Shown here: in pieces, positions 1 through 6,022 of the stretch | Layout of the letters: each line of letters starts with the position of its first letter | Numbering within the stretch: position 1 is the first letter of the stretch | Source: an uncultured Selenomonadales bacterium | GTDB taxonomy: Bacteria > Bacillota_C > Negativicutes > Selenomonadales > Selenomonadaceae | Direction: 5' to 3' | NCBI GenBank assembly: GCA_947302675.1 | Contig: CAMYWI010000103.1 | Location: forward strand, 1-6,022 | DNA length: 6,022 nt | The notes under the pieces: model-generated | Databases searched by the model: none | The model's input: only the letters and a program-made list of their open reading frames with translations | What the model was told of the DNA's origin: nothing | Position numbers and translations under genes: made by a program

Positions 1-1355
1 AAAGTGAGTTCGTCGTTGCTGGACAAGCCGCTGATTTGGAGCACGCCGTTGCCCTGATAAGTCAAAGTGGCAGAGGCTACGTCGGCGAAGAACGAGCTGT
101 TGCCGGCAATTTCAACAAAGGAAAGGTCGCCCGAAATTGCGTTGCCGACGCCGTTATTGAATCTGATACCCTGAAGTTCGCCGTCTTCGTTAATTTCGAT
201 AGACAAGGAGCCGCTCGCGTTGGTAATGGTGAGCGAATCATTTGCCTCAAGAGTTTTGGCTTTGGGAACGATGCTTACCGTGTAAGCCGCCGAGTCGCCG
301 CTTGCCGAAGTTAATGAGGTCAATTCGGCGGTGTAGCCTGAGGCAGAGAGATTCGTGAAATTCAACTCGTCCTCGCTGTCAGCATTAGCATCATCGCCAA
401 TATATCTGACGCCAAAATAACTGCCGCCAGAATAAACGACTTTATCGCCGACTTTTCCGAAGGCAAAACCGCTAATTGCGTCGTCTTCGATAATGACAGC
501 CGCCGAGCCGCCGCTTGTGTATGTAAAGCTTTGGTCGCCGACAGTGACTTGACCTTCTTCAGCGGCAACAGGAACAACTTGAGTTGCCCCGTCAAAACTT
601 TCAACAAAAGTCCCCGTTTCTGTCAACGAAAGGATATTATCGTCGCCGTTTACAGTATAGGAAAAAGGTTTGTCGACGGTGAGCGGGTCACTGCCACCAT
701 TAACAATAAGATTCTTGATACGCTCACTGACATACATTGTGCCGTTGGTGAAAGAAACGGAATCAACGAAAGGATAACTGTAACCGGCAATATCAGTACG
801 AAGAACGATTTCATCAAGAGAAAAGGAATCTCCTCCGGCGGCAAGGGAAGAGAAATTAAAATCGTTTATGCTGATACCGTGAAGAGACACCGGGTAATCT
901 GAGGTAATGATAATGTTGGATTCGGAACCCGACGACAATTTGGTAAAAGTTACGTCGTTGCTTTCCACAGGGACGGTTGAAGTCGTGCCGCCTATGGTGT
1001 AAGAATCATTGAAATCAATCTCGGTGACGCCAGTAATGTTGTAGAAATTGTAAACGGCATTGGAATCACCGCCAGCCACTGACAAGCCCGTTACTTGATA
1101 CGTGTCGTACTTGATTTGAACTTGGACGCCGCTCATTCCGTTAGCAAAAGTGCCGTCAATGAGAGAGGCTCCGCCGTTCCAGAAATATCCACCATTAAAA
1201 GCACTTAAGCCACCAGTAATGTCGGCATCAACGAGGCTTGAGAGACCTTTTATATCTTCGAGATCAATTCCGTCAGTAAGTCCAGACGCACCTTTTGATA
1301 TCACAACGTCAAAGCGTTGCAAGTCAAAGGAAAAATCTTTAAGCAAATCGCTCAT
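1..1355 (-). CDS. Large repeat-type beta-strand (probable surface or secreted) protein, 3' part missing
   Basis: The minus-strand frame is open from an ATG at 1355 to the window edge, giving 451 complete codons with no stop, so the gene continues beyond the window. The protein begins MSDLLKDFSFDLQRFDVV. It is rich in Ser, Gly, Thr, Asp, Asn and Val, contains no cysteine and only one tryptophan, and alternates short hydrophobic strands with Gly/Asn/Asp turns (for example GDKVVYSGGSYFGVRYIGDD and LTYQGNGVLQISGLSSNDEL). This is the look of beta-solenoid or beta-sandwich adhesin-like repeat proteins. There is no N-terminal hydrophobic segment, so no Sec signal peptide; if exported it would need another route, such as type I secretion with a C-terminal signal that is not visible here. 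The start is supported by an AAGGGAG Shine-Dalgarno 10 nt upstream and by a strong promoter at 1671-1699. I recall similar FDLQRF openings on large proteins of Selenomonas-like bacteria, but that is memory, not a search. Function is unknown. Confidence 0.85.
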   Translation of the reverse strand, partial: MSDLLKDFSFDLQRFDVVISKGASGLTDGIDLEDIKGLSSLVDADITGGLSAFNGGYFWNGGASLIDGTFANGMSGVQVQIKYDTYQVTGLSVAGGDSNAVYNFYNITGVTEIDFNDSYTIGGTTSTVPVESNDVTFTKLSSGSESNIIITSDYPVSLHGISINDFNFSSLAAGGDSFSLDEIVLRTDIAGYSYPFVDSVSFTNGTMYVSERIKNLIVNGGSDPLTVDKPFSYTVNGDDNILSLTETGTFVESFDGATQVVPVAAEEGQVTVGDQSFTYTSGGSAAVIIEDDAISGFAFGKVGDKVVYSGGSYFGVRYIGDDANADSEDELNFTNLSASGYTAELTSLTSASGDSAAYTVSIVPKAKTLEANDSLTITNASGSLSIEINEDGELQGIRFNNGVGNAISGDLSFVEIAGNSSFFADVASATLTYQGNGVLQISGLSSNDELT

Positions 1356-1365
1356 AAAGAGAAAA

Positions 1366-1372
1366 CTCCCTT
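1366..1372 (-). promoter_or_regulatory. Ribosome binding site of the repeat-type protein
   Basis: AAGGGAG on the minus strand lies 10 nt before the ATG at 1355. It fixes the start of the large open frame, which would otherwise be ambiguous because the frame runs off the window. Confidence 0.75.
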
Positions 1373-1433
1373 CTTGAAAGCCGCGCAGATTTTGGCGCGA
1401 CCTTGTGAAAAAGATTGATTAAAATTAGTCAAA

Positions 1434-1471
1434 GGTCGTGCGCGAATTTTTGAGCGAGTCTCGCGCCGACC
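1434..1471 (-). promoter_or_regulatory. Strong GC-rich hairpin in the leader
   Basis: On the minus strand GGTCGGCGCGA (1471-1461) pairs with TCGCGC-A-CGACC (1445-1434): 11 base pairs with a single bulged A and a 15-nt loop. No U-run follows, so it does not look like an intrinsic terminator. It ends 79 nt before the start codon and may control translation or RNA stability. Confidence 0.55.
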
Positions 1472-1587
1472 GTTAACGAGTCGAAAATTAATCGAATCCT
1501 TCCCGATTTTTAAAGCGTATGAAACTAAAACAAGCGTCGAATTTACAAAATATGATTTGCTAAATTCTAACGCCACAAAATCAATTC

Positions 1588-1614
1588 CAATCACAAGTCC
1601 CCCAACTCGGATTG
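1588..1614 (-). promoter_or_regulatory. Leader hairpin with G-rich loop
   Basis: In the minus-strand RNA CAAUC-CGAGU pairs with ACUUG-(U)-GAUUG around a UGGGGG loop, giving ten pairs with one bulge and one G-U wobble. A second G-run (GGGGGG) lies just 5' of the stem. The wobble makes the fold better on the minus RNA than on the plus strand, which fits a transcribed structure. Confidence 0.45.
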
Positions 1615-1670
1615 AAACCCCCCTTATTCGACAAACCTGCGTCCACCAAACGCTCTTGATTGTCTTCTGC

Positions 1671-1699
1671 ATAATATTGCAGTGAAAAAATTTTGTCAA
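1671..1699 (-). promoter_or_regulatory. Sigma-70-type promoter for the repeat-type protein
   Basis: TTGACA (minus strand, 1699-1694), a 17-nt spacer, then TATTAT (1676-1671). The -35 is perfect, the -10 has one mismatch and the spacing is optimal. The spacer is A/T-rich next to the -35. The expected start site is near 1664, leaving a leader of about 310 nt. The promoter sits about 60 bp downstream of the right end of the insertion element, so the gene has its own transcription independent of secA-fkbM. Confidence 0.8.
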
Positions 1700-1717
1700 G
1701 CGGGTTTTTTATCCGCT
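1699..1717. repeat. Small inverted repeat beside the -35
   Basis: AGCGG at 1699-1703 and CCGCT at 1713-1717 are separated by a 9-nt A/T spacer and touch the edge of the -35 box. It could be an operator half-site pair or the remnant of a terminator for the upstream operon. There is no adjoining T-run directly after the minus-strand arm, so a terminator is doubtful. Confidence 0.3.
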
Positions 1718-1757
1718 CTTCGCCTCGTCCAAACATCATGTCATTAAACTTTCGCGA

Positions 1758-1792
1758 TTGAACTACCCACCGCCTAAAGAGGCGGGGGATTC
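1758..1792 (-). repeat. Right-end hairpin and cleavage site of the IS element
   Basis: On the tnpB strand GAAT (1792-1789) precedes a hairpin whose core is CCGCCT / AGGCGG with a 4-nt loop, extended by two further pairs past a mismatch. A short linker and TTCAA (1762-1758) follow. The order guide, hairpin, TCAA matches the right end of IS200/IS605 single-strand transposons. The element therefore should end at 1758. Confidence 0.75.
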
Positions 1793-1900
1793 ATGAGAAG
1801 TTTAACAGCCTAAGCTACTCTTATTCTCAAAGGGTTGCCCAAAAACCCCGTACACAGTCGCTCGGAGTAGAGTCTCTGCTTACTTTTACGCAAAATATTC
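1758..1900 (-). ncRNA. Putative omega-RNA (TnpB guide RNA) scaffold
   Basis: In IS200/IS605 elements the 3' part of tnpB and the right end encode the omega-RNA, whose guide is the flanking DNA just past the right end. Here the region after the broken tnpB contains a CTACTC/GAGTAG stem (1865-1870 with 1815-1820) enclosing a GGGTT/AACCC hairpin (1844-1848 with 1832-1836), then the right-end hairpin. The 5' limit is not visible and 1900 is approximate. The guide would be the minus-strand sequence starting at 1757 (TCGCGAAAGTTTAATGA). The scaffold looks intact although the protein is not, so it could at most work with a TnpB supplied from elsewhere. The assignment is from position and hairpins, not from a covariance model. 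Confidence 0.5.
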
Positions 1901-2663
1901 GATTGTTTCTCTTCAACGTAATTCGCTCGATTAGTCGCGAAGAATATTTTCCTTGCTTCGTTAGGATTGATTGAAGATGTGCGCGGCGTTTGTTCCAATT
2001 TTGATTGATTTGTTTGATTTTACGTCCGTCCATGATGAACGAAGTCCCAAAATTGTTTACACACGTCGCCAAATTATCCAACCCGATGTCAATCGCCAAG
2101 TAATTCTCCCGATTCAAATTCAAATTTTCCTCCTCGACTTCGTAGCAGTACGCGATTTTGAAAGCGCAACCTTTGTACAGCGGAATGATTTTTACTTCCT
2201 TGATATTTTTGCCTCGAAGATGTTCGGGCACCTTGATTCGGATTCTGTGACTGTTCAAAACACCAGTGTAAGTTCGGCTTTGCGGCACGGTCAAATATCC
2301 GTCTTGAACGCTTATGCTGTTGCCCGTAATTGTTAGAGTGAACAAGCCGCCTTTTTGGCGATAGTGTGGCGGACAAGCACCTTTGACCTTGCCAAGTGAG
2401 CCAAAGAACGACTTAAAGGCAAAATCTACCGTTCGCAATGTCTGCTGTGCCATGTTCGATTGCAGGAGCTTGTAGTTGTCATTATCTTTGCACTCGTGAT
2501 AGTTAGTTTCAAATCGCAAATAGGTTTTATCCGTGAAGAATTTTTGTCGAACATTGTAGAGTGCGAAATTGTACAGACAGTTGCTGAAAAAGCACAACTC
2601 GCGAAGTTGAAAATATTCCGTTTTAGTGAGTCCGCGAACCATGTTTATTTGCGTCAGATACAT
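1827..2663 (-). pseudogene. tnpB: TnpB (IS200/IS605 OrfB) RNA-guided nuclease, C-terminally truncated
   Basis: The 278-residue product starts MYLTQINMVRGLTKTEYFQLR after a GGAGGTG ribosome binding site 5 nt upstream. Residues 1-180 match the N-terminal lobe of TnpB (helix-rich region then the wedge-like beta segment). RuvC-I is present as YLAIDIGLDNLATC at 188-201, with the catalytic Asp at 192. The sequence then follows TnpB through the basic helix ending KRNNRI at 251-256. After this the usual DYxHKxS helix, RuvC-II with its Glu, the zinc-finger cysteines and RuvC-III with its Asp are all missing. Residues 257-278 read into the guide-RNA-coding 3' region. TnpB proteins are usually about 370-420 residues, so at least 100 are lost, probably by an internal deletion. 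Nuclease activity is not expected. A nuclease-dead regulatory role (TldR-like) is possible in principle but less likely than decay. Confidence 0.85.
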
Positions 2664-2703
2664 GTTCTCACCTCCATTCTAAAACCTGCGGTGGCGATTC
2701 ATC

Positions 2704-2739
2704 CCCCGCCTACGCTAACACTTAGAGGCAGGGGTATTC
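2704..2739 (-). repeat. Left-end hairpin of the IS element
   Basis: Imperfect palindrome: CCCCGCCT (2704-2711) pairs with AGGC-A-GGGG (2726-2734), and inside it CTAA/TTAG closes a 3-nt loop after a 3-nt bulge. On the tnpB strand GAAT (2739-2736) stands one base before the hairpin foot. The bulged stem with an apical stem-loop is typical of ssDNA transposon ends recognised by TnpA. It directly follows the fkbM stop and has no U-run, so it is unlikely to terminate secA-fkbM transcripts efficiently. Confidence 0.7.
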
Positions 2740-2742
2740 TCG

Positions 2743-3423
2743 TCAATTTTGGATAAAAATCAGATTCTCGCCGCGAAATGCGAAGAACCATTTGTATTTC
2801 GAGACCGCCTTAAAAAATTCGTAAGAGCAACCGCGTTTCATGCAGTCGTGGAGTTCGATAACCAGCACTTTGACTTTCGGGAGCCATTCGTCGACGTCGG
2901 GCGCGGCGAAAACTTCTTTCTCTGCGCCTTCAATGTCAATCTTTAGCAAATCGATTTCGTCAAAGCCAGAATCAGCAAGAATCTTTCCAATGGTCGTCGT
3001 CTTAATCGCGGTGGGGTCATCGGCAGTCGCCTCAAAGGTCATGAAAGATCCCGTACGATGATATCTTTTATCCACGCGAATAAACGTTTCCTTATCCCAC
3101 AGCGCGGAATTTATAAAGTGCACGTTCTCATAAAAGCAGGTGTTGTACTTCAAGAGCGTGAAGTTTTCTTTTTCTGGCTCGACGGAGTAAATCTGCGCGG
3201 CAGGATATTTATTGGCGAAGTAAACTGCCGCACAGCCGATATTGCCGCCGCAGTCCAGAATCAACTTTGGTTGAAAATTTTCTATCGGCAACTGATATTC
3301 TTCAAACTCAAAAATCGAACGGATAAAGTAACCGTCATCGGCTCCATTGGGGCGGAAGAAAAACGGCGTCGGCACTCCGTCGATACGCACCACATTGCAT
3401 TCAAAAGGCAAATTGATTGGCAT
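2743..3423 (-). CDS. FkbM-family SAM-dependent methyltransferase
   Basis: The 226-residue protein has the class I methyltransferase fold of the FkbM family: motif I ILDCGGNIG at 55-63 for S-adenosylmethionine binding, an acidic residue at the end of strand beta-2 (VEPE at 81-84), the FkbM hallmark LLKIDIEGAEKEVF at 159-172, and VIELHD at 188-193. FkbM enzymes are O-methyltransferases that act on sugars, polyketides or other hydroxyl groups; the substrate cannot be told from the sequence. There is no signal peptide or membrane segment, so it should be cytoplasmic. The start codon lies 14 nt after the secA stop and the ribosome binding site overlaps that stop, implying co-transcription and probable translational coupling. 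The TGA stop lies within the presumed TTGAC target of the IS element, so the insertion leaves the reading frame complete. Length is normal for a compact member. A role in modifying a surface glycan is only a guess. Confidence 0.9.
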   Translation of the reverse strand: MPINLPFECNVVRIDGVPTPFFFRPNGADDGYFIRSIFEFEEYQLPIENFQPKLILDCGGNIGCAAVYFANKYPAAQIYSVEPEKENFTLLKYNTCFYENVHFINSALWDKETFIRVDKRYHRTGSFMTFEATADDPTAIKTTTIGKILADSGFDEIDLLKIDIEGAEKEVFAAPDVDEWLPKVKVLVIELHDCMKRGCSYEFFKAVSKYKWFFAFRGENLIFIQN

Positions 3424-3433
3424 TAGTTTAAAG

Positions 3434-3440
3434 CCTCCTA
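3434..3440 (-). promoter_or_regulatory. fkbM ribosome binding site overlapping the secA stop
   Basis: TAGGAGG on the minus strand: its first three bases are the secA stop codon TAG and the rest is a full-strength Shine-Dalgarno 10 nt before the fkbM ATG. Ribosomes finishing secA arrive exactly at the fkbM loading site, a typical coupling layout. Confidence 0.8.
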
Positions 3441-6022
3441 CTTGTTACGCCCGCAACAGTTTTTATACTTTTTGCCGGAGCCGCAAGGGCAAGGGTCGTT
3501 GCGTCCGATTTTTTTACCGTCAGCAGTCTTGGCGCGTTTTTGAGCTTCGGCGGGACTTGACTCTTCGCCGTGAGACGCCCGCGCAGTTTGTAAGCGGTCT
3601 TCAACTTTTGCCTGCTCGCGACGAATTGCCGCCTCTGCCTCTTTTGACTCGACGCGCGGCGGTTCGTCGGGCGATTCGTCGTCTTCTTGCGGCGCGGCTT
3701 GCTGAACTATTGCCACGTGATACATTGTCGTCGCGATTTGGTCTTGGATTGCGCCTTCCATTTCCTCGAACATTGCCAACGCCTCAATCTTGTACTCGAC
3801 GAGCGGCGCACGTTGCCCATAAGCTCGCAGGTTGATTCCCTCGCGCAACATGTCCATGTGATCCAAATGCTCCATCCACTTGTTGTCGACGATTCTCAGC
3901 ATGACGACTTTTTCCAACTCGCGCATGACCGTCGCCGTAAACATTTCCTCGCGCCGACGATAAATATCTTCCGCCAACTTTTCCAAATGCTCCTTGAGTT
4001 CGTCGCGGCTCAACTTCTCAAGCTCCGGCAACTTCAACATGCCAGGCGGCGCAAAAATTTTCTCCGCGTCTTTTATCAGCTCGGCAAGTTGCCACTCTTC
4101 TGGATAAAGTTTTTCGTTCGCGTACTGATTCATTTCCTGCTTGATTATGTGATTGACCATGCCGCGAATGTTGTCCCGCAAATTTTCTCCGCGCAGAATT
4201 TTCCGCCGCTCGCCGTACATGATCTCGCGCTGCTGATTCATCACGTCATCATACTCCAAGACGTGCTTGCGTATATCGAAGTTCCGCGCCTCAACTTTTT
4301 TCTGCGCGTGCTCAATCGACTTTGTTATCAGCGTGTGCTCAATCGGCTCGTCCTCTTCCATGCCGAGCTTGTCCATAACTTTGCCGATTGCCTCCGACGC
4401 GAACAGCCGCATTAAATCATCTTCAAGCGAAATGTAAAACCGCGACTCGCCAGGATCCCCTTGACGTCCCGAACGCCCGCGCAACTGATTGTCAATGCGC
4501 CGTGATTCGTGTCGCTCCGTGCCGATTATGAACAAGCCGCCGAGTTCGGGAACGCCCTCGCCAAGTTTAATATCGGTGCCGCGCCCCGCCATGTTCGTCG
4601 CGATTGTGACGACGCCGCGTTGACCCGCGTCCGCAACGATTTGCGCCTCTTTCTCATGAAATTTCGCGTTTAAGACGCTGTGAGGTATGCCGCGCTTTTT
4701 AAGGTAGCCGCTCAACTCCTCCGACTGCTCGATTGAGGTCGTGCCGATAAGAACGGGTTGCCCCTTCGCGTGAACTTGCTCAACCGTATTGGCAACAGCG
4801 CGATACTTCGCACGCTTATTTTTATAAACAACGTCGGGGTGGTCGACGCGGCGCACGGGCTTGTTGGTCGGGATAACGACGACGGGCAACTTGTAAATCT
4901 TCAAGAACTCGTCCTCTTCCGTCTTGGCGGTACCGGTCATGCCCGCGAGCTTGTCATACATGCGGAAGTAGTTTTGGAAAGTTATCGTCGCCAGTGTTTG
5001 AGACTCGCGCCGAATCTTGACGCCCTCTTTAGCCTCGATAGCTTGATGAAGTCCGTCGGAATATCTGCGCCCCGTCATCAATCTTCCCGTGAACTCGTCG
5101 ACGATAACAATTTCGCCGTCGCGCACGACGTAATCGCGGTCGCGTTTCATTAAAGCTTTCGCGCGAAGTGCCGCCGTAAAGCAGTGCGAGTACTCGATAT
5201 TTTCTGGCGCGTAGAGGTTTTGAATGCCCAAGAACTTTTCAATCTTCGGGACGACCTCATCATTGGGCGCGACGGTTTTTTGTTTCTCGTCGACTTTGTA
5301 GTCTTCGCCCTCTTTTAAATTCGCAACGGCGCGAGCCATGACCGCATACATATCCGTTGACTTCGCGCCGGGTCCGGAGATAATCAGCGGCGTGCGTGCC
5401 TCGTCAATCAAAATCGAGTCCTCGTCGACGATTGCAAAGTTCAAAGGACGCTGAACCATTTGCTCTTCATGAACAACCATGTTGTCGCGCAGATAGTCAA
5501 AGCCGAACTCGTTATTCGTGCCGAAGGTGACATCGCAGCTGTAGGCGAATTTGCGTTCGGGAAAATCCATGTCGTGAAGAATCAAGCCGACCGTCAAGCC
5601 CAAGAACTGATAAAGACGCCCCATCCACTCCGAGTCGCGGCGGGCGAGGTAATCGTTGACGGTGACCATGTGGACGCCCTTGCCGCCGAGCGCGTTAAGG
5701 TAGACGGGCAACGTCGCCACGAGAGTTTTACCTTCGCCGGTTTTCATCTCCGCAATCTTGCCCTCGTGCAAGCACATGCCGCCCATAAGCTGAACGTCGA
5801 AATGCCTCATGCCCAAAACTCTGCGCGACGCCTCACGACAAACGGCGAAGGCTTCGGGCAAAATATCTTCCATAGTCTCGCCGGCTTGAAGACGCTCGCG
5901 AAATTTGTCAGTCGAGGCGGCAAGCTTGTCGTCGGTGTAGTTTTGAAAGTCCGCCTCAAGCGCATTGATTTTATCAACGGTCTTTTGCAGACGCTTAATT
6001 TCCTTGTCGTTGTTGTCGCCCA
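3438..6022 (-). CDS. secA: SecA preprotein translocase ATPase (5' end outside the window)
   Basis: SecA is the motor that binds preproteins and drives them through SecYEG using ATP. The frame is open from the right edge; the first complete codon is at 6020 and 860 residues are visible. By comparison with known SecA only about ten N-terminal residues are missing. In visible numbering: Walker A GEGKT at 95-99; motif II at 199-201; the preprotein cross-linking and NBD1 segment [18 protein letters not shown] from 306; MTGTAKTEE at 361-369; [14 protein letters not shown] at 476-489; arginine-finger motif [13 protein letters not shown] at 512-524; helical wing and scaffold with [20 protein letters not shown]; a charged low-complexity linker; and a zinc-binding tail with cysteines 844, 846, 855 and 856, the SecB/ribosome-binding domain. 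The Met codon at 5873 is internal, not the start. Odd point: motif II reads [12 protein letters not shown], lacking the Val of the usual [13 protein letters not shown]. The rest is well conserved, so this looks like the housekeeping SecA. Confidence 0.97.
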   Translation of the reverse strand, partial: GDNNDKEIKRLQKTVDKINALEADFQNYTDDKLAASTDKFRERLQAGETMEDILPEAFAVCREASRRVLGMRHFDVQLMGGMCLHEGKIAEMKTGEGKTLVATLPVYLNALGGKGVHMVTVNDYLARRDSEWMGRLYQFLGLTVGLILHDMDFPERKFAYSCDVTFGTNNEFGFDYLRDNMVVHEEQMVQRPLNFAIVDEDSILIDEARTPLIISGPGAKSTDMYAVMARAVANLKEGEDYKVDEKQKTVAPNDEVVPKIEKFLGIQNLYAPENIEYSHCFTAALRAKALMKRDRDYVVRDGEIVIVDEFTGRLMTGRRYSDGLHQAIEAKEGVKIRRESQTLATITFQNYFRMYDKLAGMTGTAKTEEDEFLKIYKLPVVVIPTNKPVRRVDHPDVVYKNKRAKYRAVANTVEQVHAKGQPVLIGTTSIEQSEELSGYLKKRGIPHSVLNAKFHEKEAQIVADAGQRGVVTIATNMAGRGTDIKLGEGVPELGGLFIIGTERHESRRIDNQLRGRSGRQGDPGESRFYISLEDDLMRLFASEAIGKVMDKLGMEEDEPIEHTLITKSIEHAQKKVEARNFDIRKHVLEYDDVMNQQREIMYGERRKILRGENLRDNIRGMVNHIIKQEMNQYANEKLYPEEWQLAELIKDAEKIFAPPGMLKLPELEKLSRDELKEHLEKLAEDIYRRREEMFTATVMRELEKVVMLRIVDNKWMEHLDHMDMLREGINLRAYGQRAPLVEYKIEALAMFEEMEGAIQDQIATTMYHVAIVQQAAPQEDDESPDEPPRVESKEAEAAIRREQAKVEDRLQTARASHGEESSPAEAQKRAKTADGKKIGRNDPCPCGSGKKYKNCCGRNK

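Larger units (their letters stand above)
1356..1664 (-). promoter_or_regulatory. Long structured 5' leader of the repeat-type protein gene
   Basis: From the start site predicted by the promoter (about 1664) to the ATG at 1355 there are roughly 309 nt with no recognisable gene. At least three inverted repeats can fold on the minus-strand transcript: 1588-1614 (G-rich loop), 1434-1471 (11 base pairs with one bulge) and a 5-bp CGCGC/GCGCG stem at 1382-1399 just before the ribosome binding site. One pair in the first hairpin is a G-U that works only in the minus-strand RNA. The length and structure suggest a regulatory leader, but I do not recognise a known riboswitch class. A frame covering 1352-1699 is also open and ends in an ATGA overlap with the downstream start. 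Its own ATG codons lie in or upstream of the -10, so I do not call it a gene. Confidence 0.5.
1758..2741 (-). mobile_element. IS200/IS605-family (IS1341-like) element with truncated tnpB and no tnpA
   Basis: The element of about 984 bp lies between fkbM and the repeat-type gene. It contains a tnpB-like gene on the minus strand flanked by subterminal imperfect hairpins: a left one at 2704-2734 and a right one at 1767-1788. In both ends the tetranucleotide GAAT stands directly 5' of the hairpin foot on the tnpB strand. At the right end the hairpin is followed by TTCAA. GAAT with TCAA is the guide/cleavage pair known for the right end of IS608. The left boundary after TTGAC is inferred. No Y1 (HUH) transposase gene is present, so movement would require TnpA in trans. 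There are no target duplications, as expected for this family. The tnpB deletion marks it as a decayed or non-autonomous copy. Confidence 0.8.

Noticed and set aside
36..902. Plus-strand open frames of 92 and 123 codons
   Set aside because: They lie opposite the continuous 451-codon minus-strand gene that has a promoter, ribosome binding site and coherent composition; the plus frames have no ribosome binding site or recognisable domain.
1758..1792. CRISPR repeat or single repeat unit
   Set aside because: The hairpin resembles a short palindromic repeat, but there is no spacer-repeat periodicity; the paired hairpin at 2704-2734 and tnpB between them explain it as transposon ends.
1810..1998. 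62-codon minus-strand frame at the 3' side of tnpB
   Set aside because: It overlaps tnpB in another frame and runs through the guide-RNA scaffold; it does not encode the missing RuvC-II, zinc-finger or RuvC-III motifs, so it is not a frameshifted TnpB tail.
2089..2376. 95-codon minus-strand frame within tnpB
   Set aside because: It is out of frame with the clearly homologous TnpB sequence and has no family features.
2704..2734. Rho-independent terminator for secA-fkbM
   Set aside because: The palindrome is GC-rich and well placed, but no U-tract follows on the minus strand and the structure and adjoining GAAT fit the left end of the IS element better.
3687..4415. 242-codon plus-strand open frame
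   Set aside because: It is fully antisense to the conserved helical and C-terminal regions of SecA, and its Leu/His/Val-rich composition is the usual shadow of GC-rich codons on the other strand.
5871..5873. Met codon as the SecA start
   Set aside because: The 49 codons upstream encode the conserved SecA N-terminus ([17 protein letters not shown] and following), so the true start is outside the window.

Overview
The window reads as part of a bacterial chromosome, most likely a Firmicutes-type lineage. A diderm Negativicutes (Selenomonadales-like) host is my best guess. The guess rests on a Firmicutes-like SecA with a [13 protein letters not shown] tail and on a repeat-type protein that opens with an FDLQRFD motif. 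No rRNA or marker gene is present to settle it. Every supported gene lies on the minus strand; the long plus-strand open frames are shadows.

Read in the direction of transcription (high to low coordinates), the window holds: (1) secA, the preprotein translocase ATPase, running in from the right edge and lacking only about ten N-terminal residues; (2) an FkbM-family SAM-dependent methyltransferase whose Shine-Dalgarno overlaps the secA stop codon, so the two look co-transcribed; (3) an IS200/IS605-type (IS1341-like, tnpB-only) element of about 1 kb that abuts the fkbM stop codon. It has recognisable left and right hairpin ends and a putative omega-RNA region, but its tnpB lacks the C-terminal half of the RuvC nuclease; (4) a near-consensus sigma-70 promoter followed by a leader of about 310 nt with strong predicted hairpins; (5) the start of a large, cysteine-free, Ser/Gly/Thr/Asp/Asn-rich beta-strand protein that runs off the left edge.

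The most notable points are: a one-codon deletion in the otherwise invariant DEVD (Walker B / motif II) of SecA; the truncated TnpB that still keeps its transposon ends and guide-RNA-like 3' region; and the long structured leader in front of the repeat-type protein. I see no CRISPR array, tRNA, rRNA or complete new defence system. The candidates for something undescribed are the leader RNA and the FDLQRFD protein, and both are flagged as inference.
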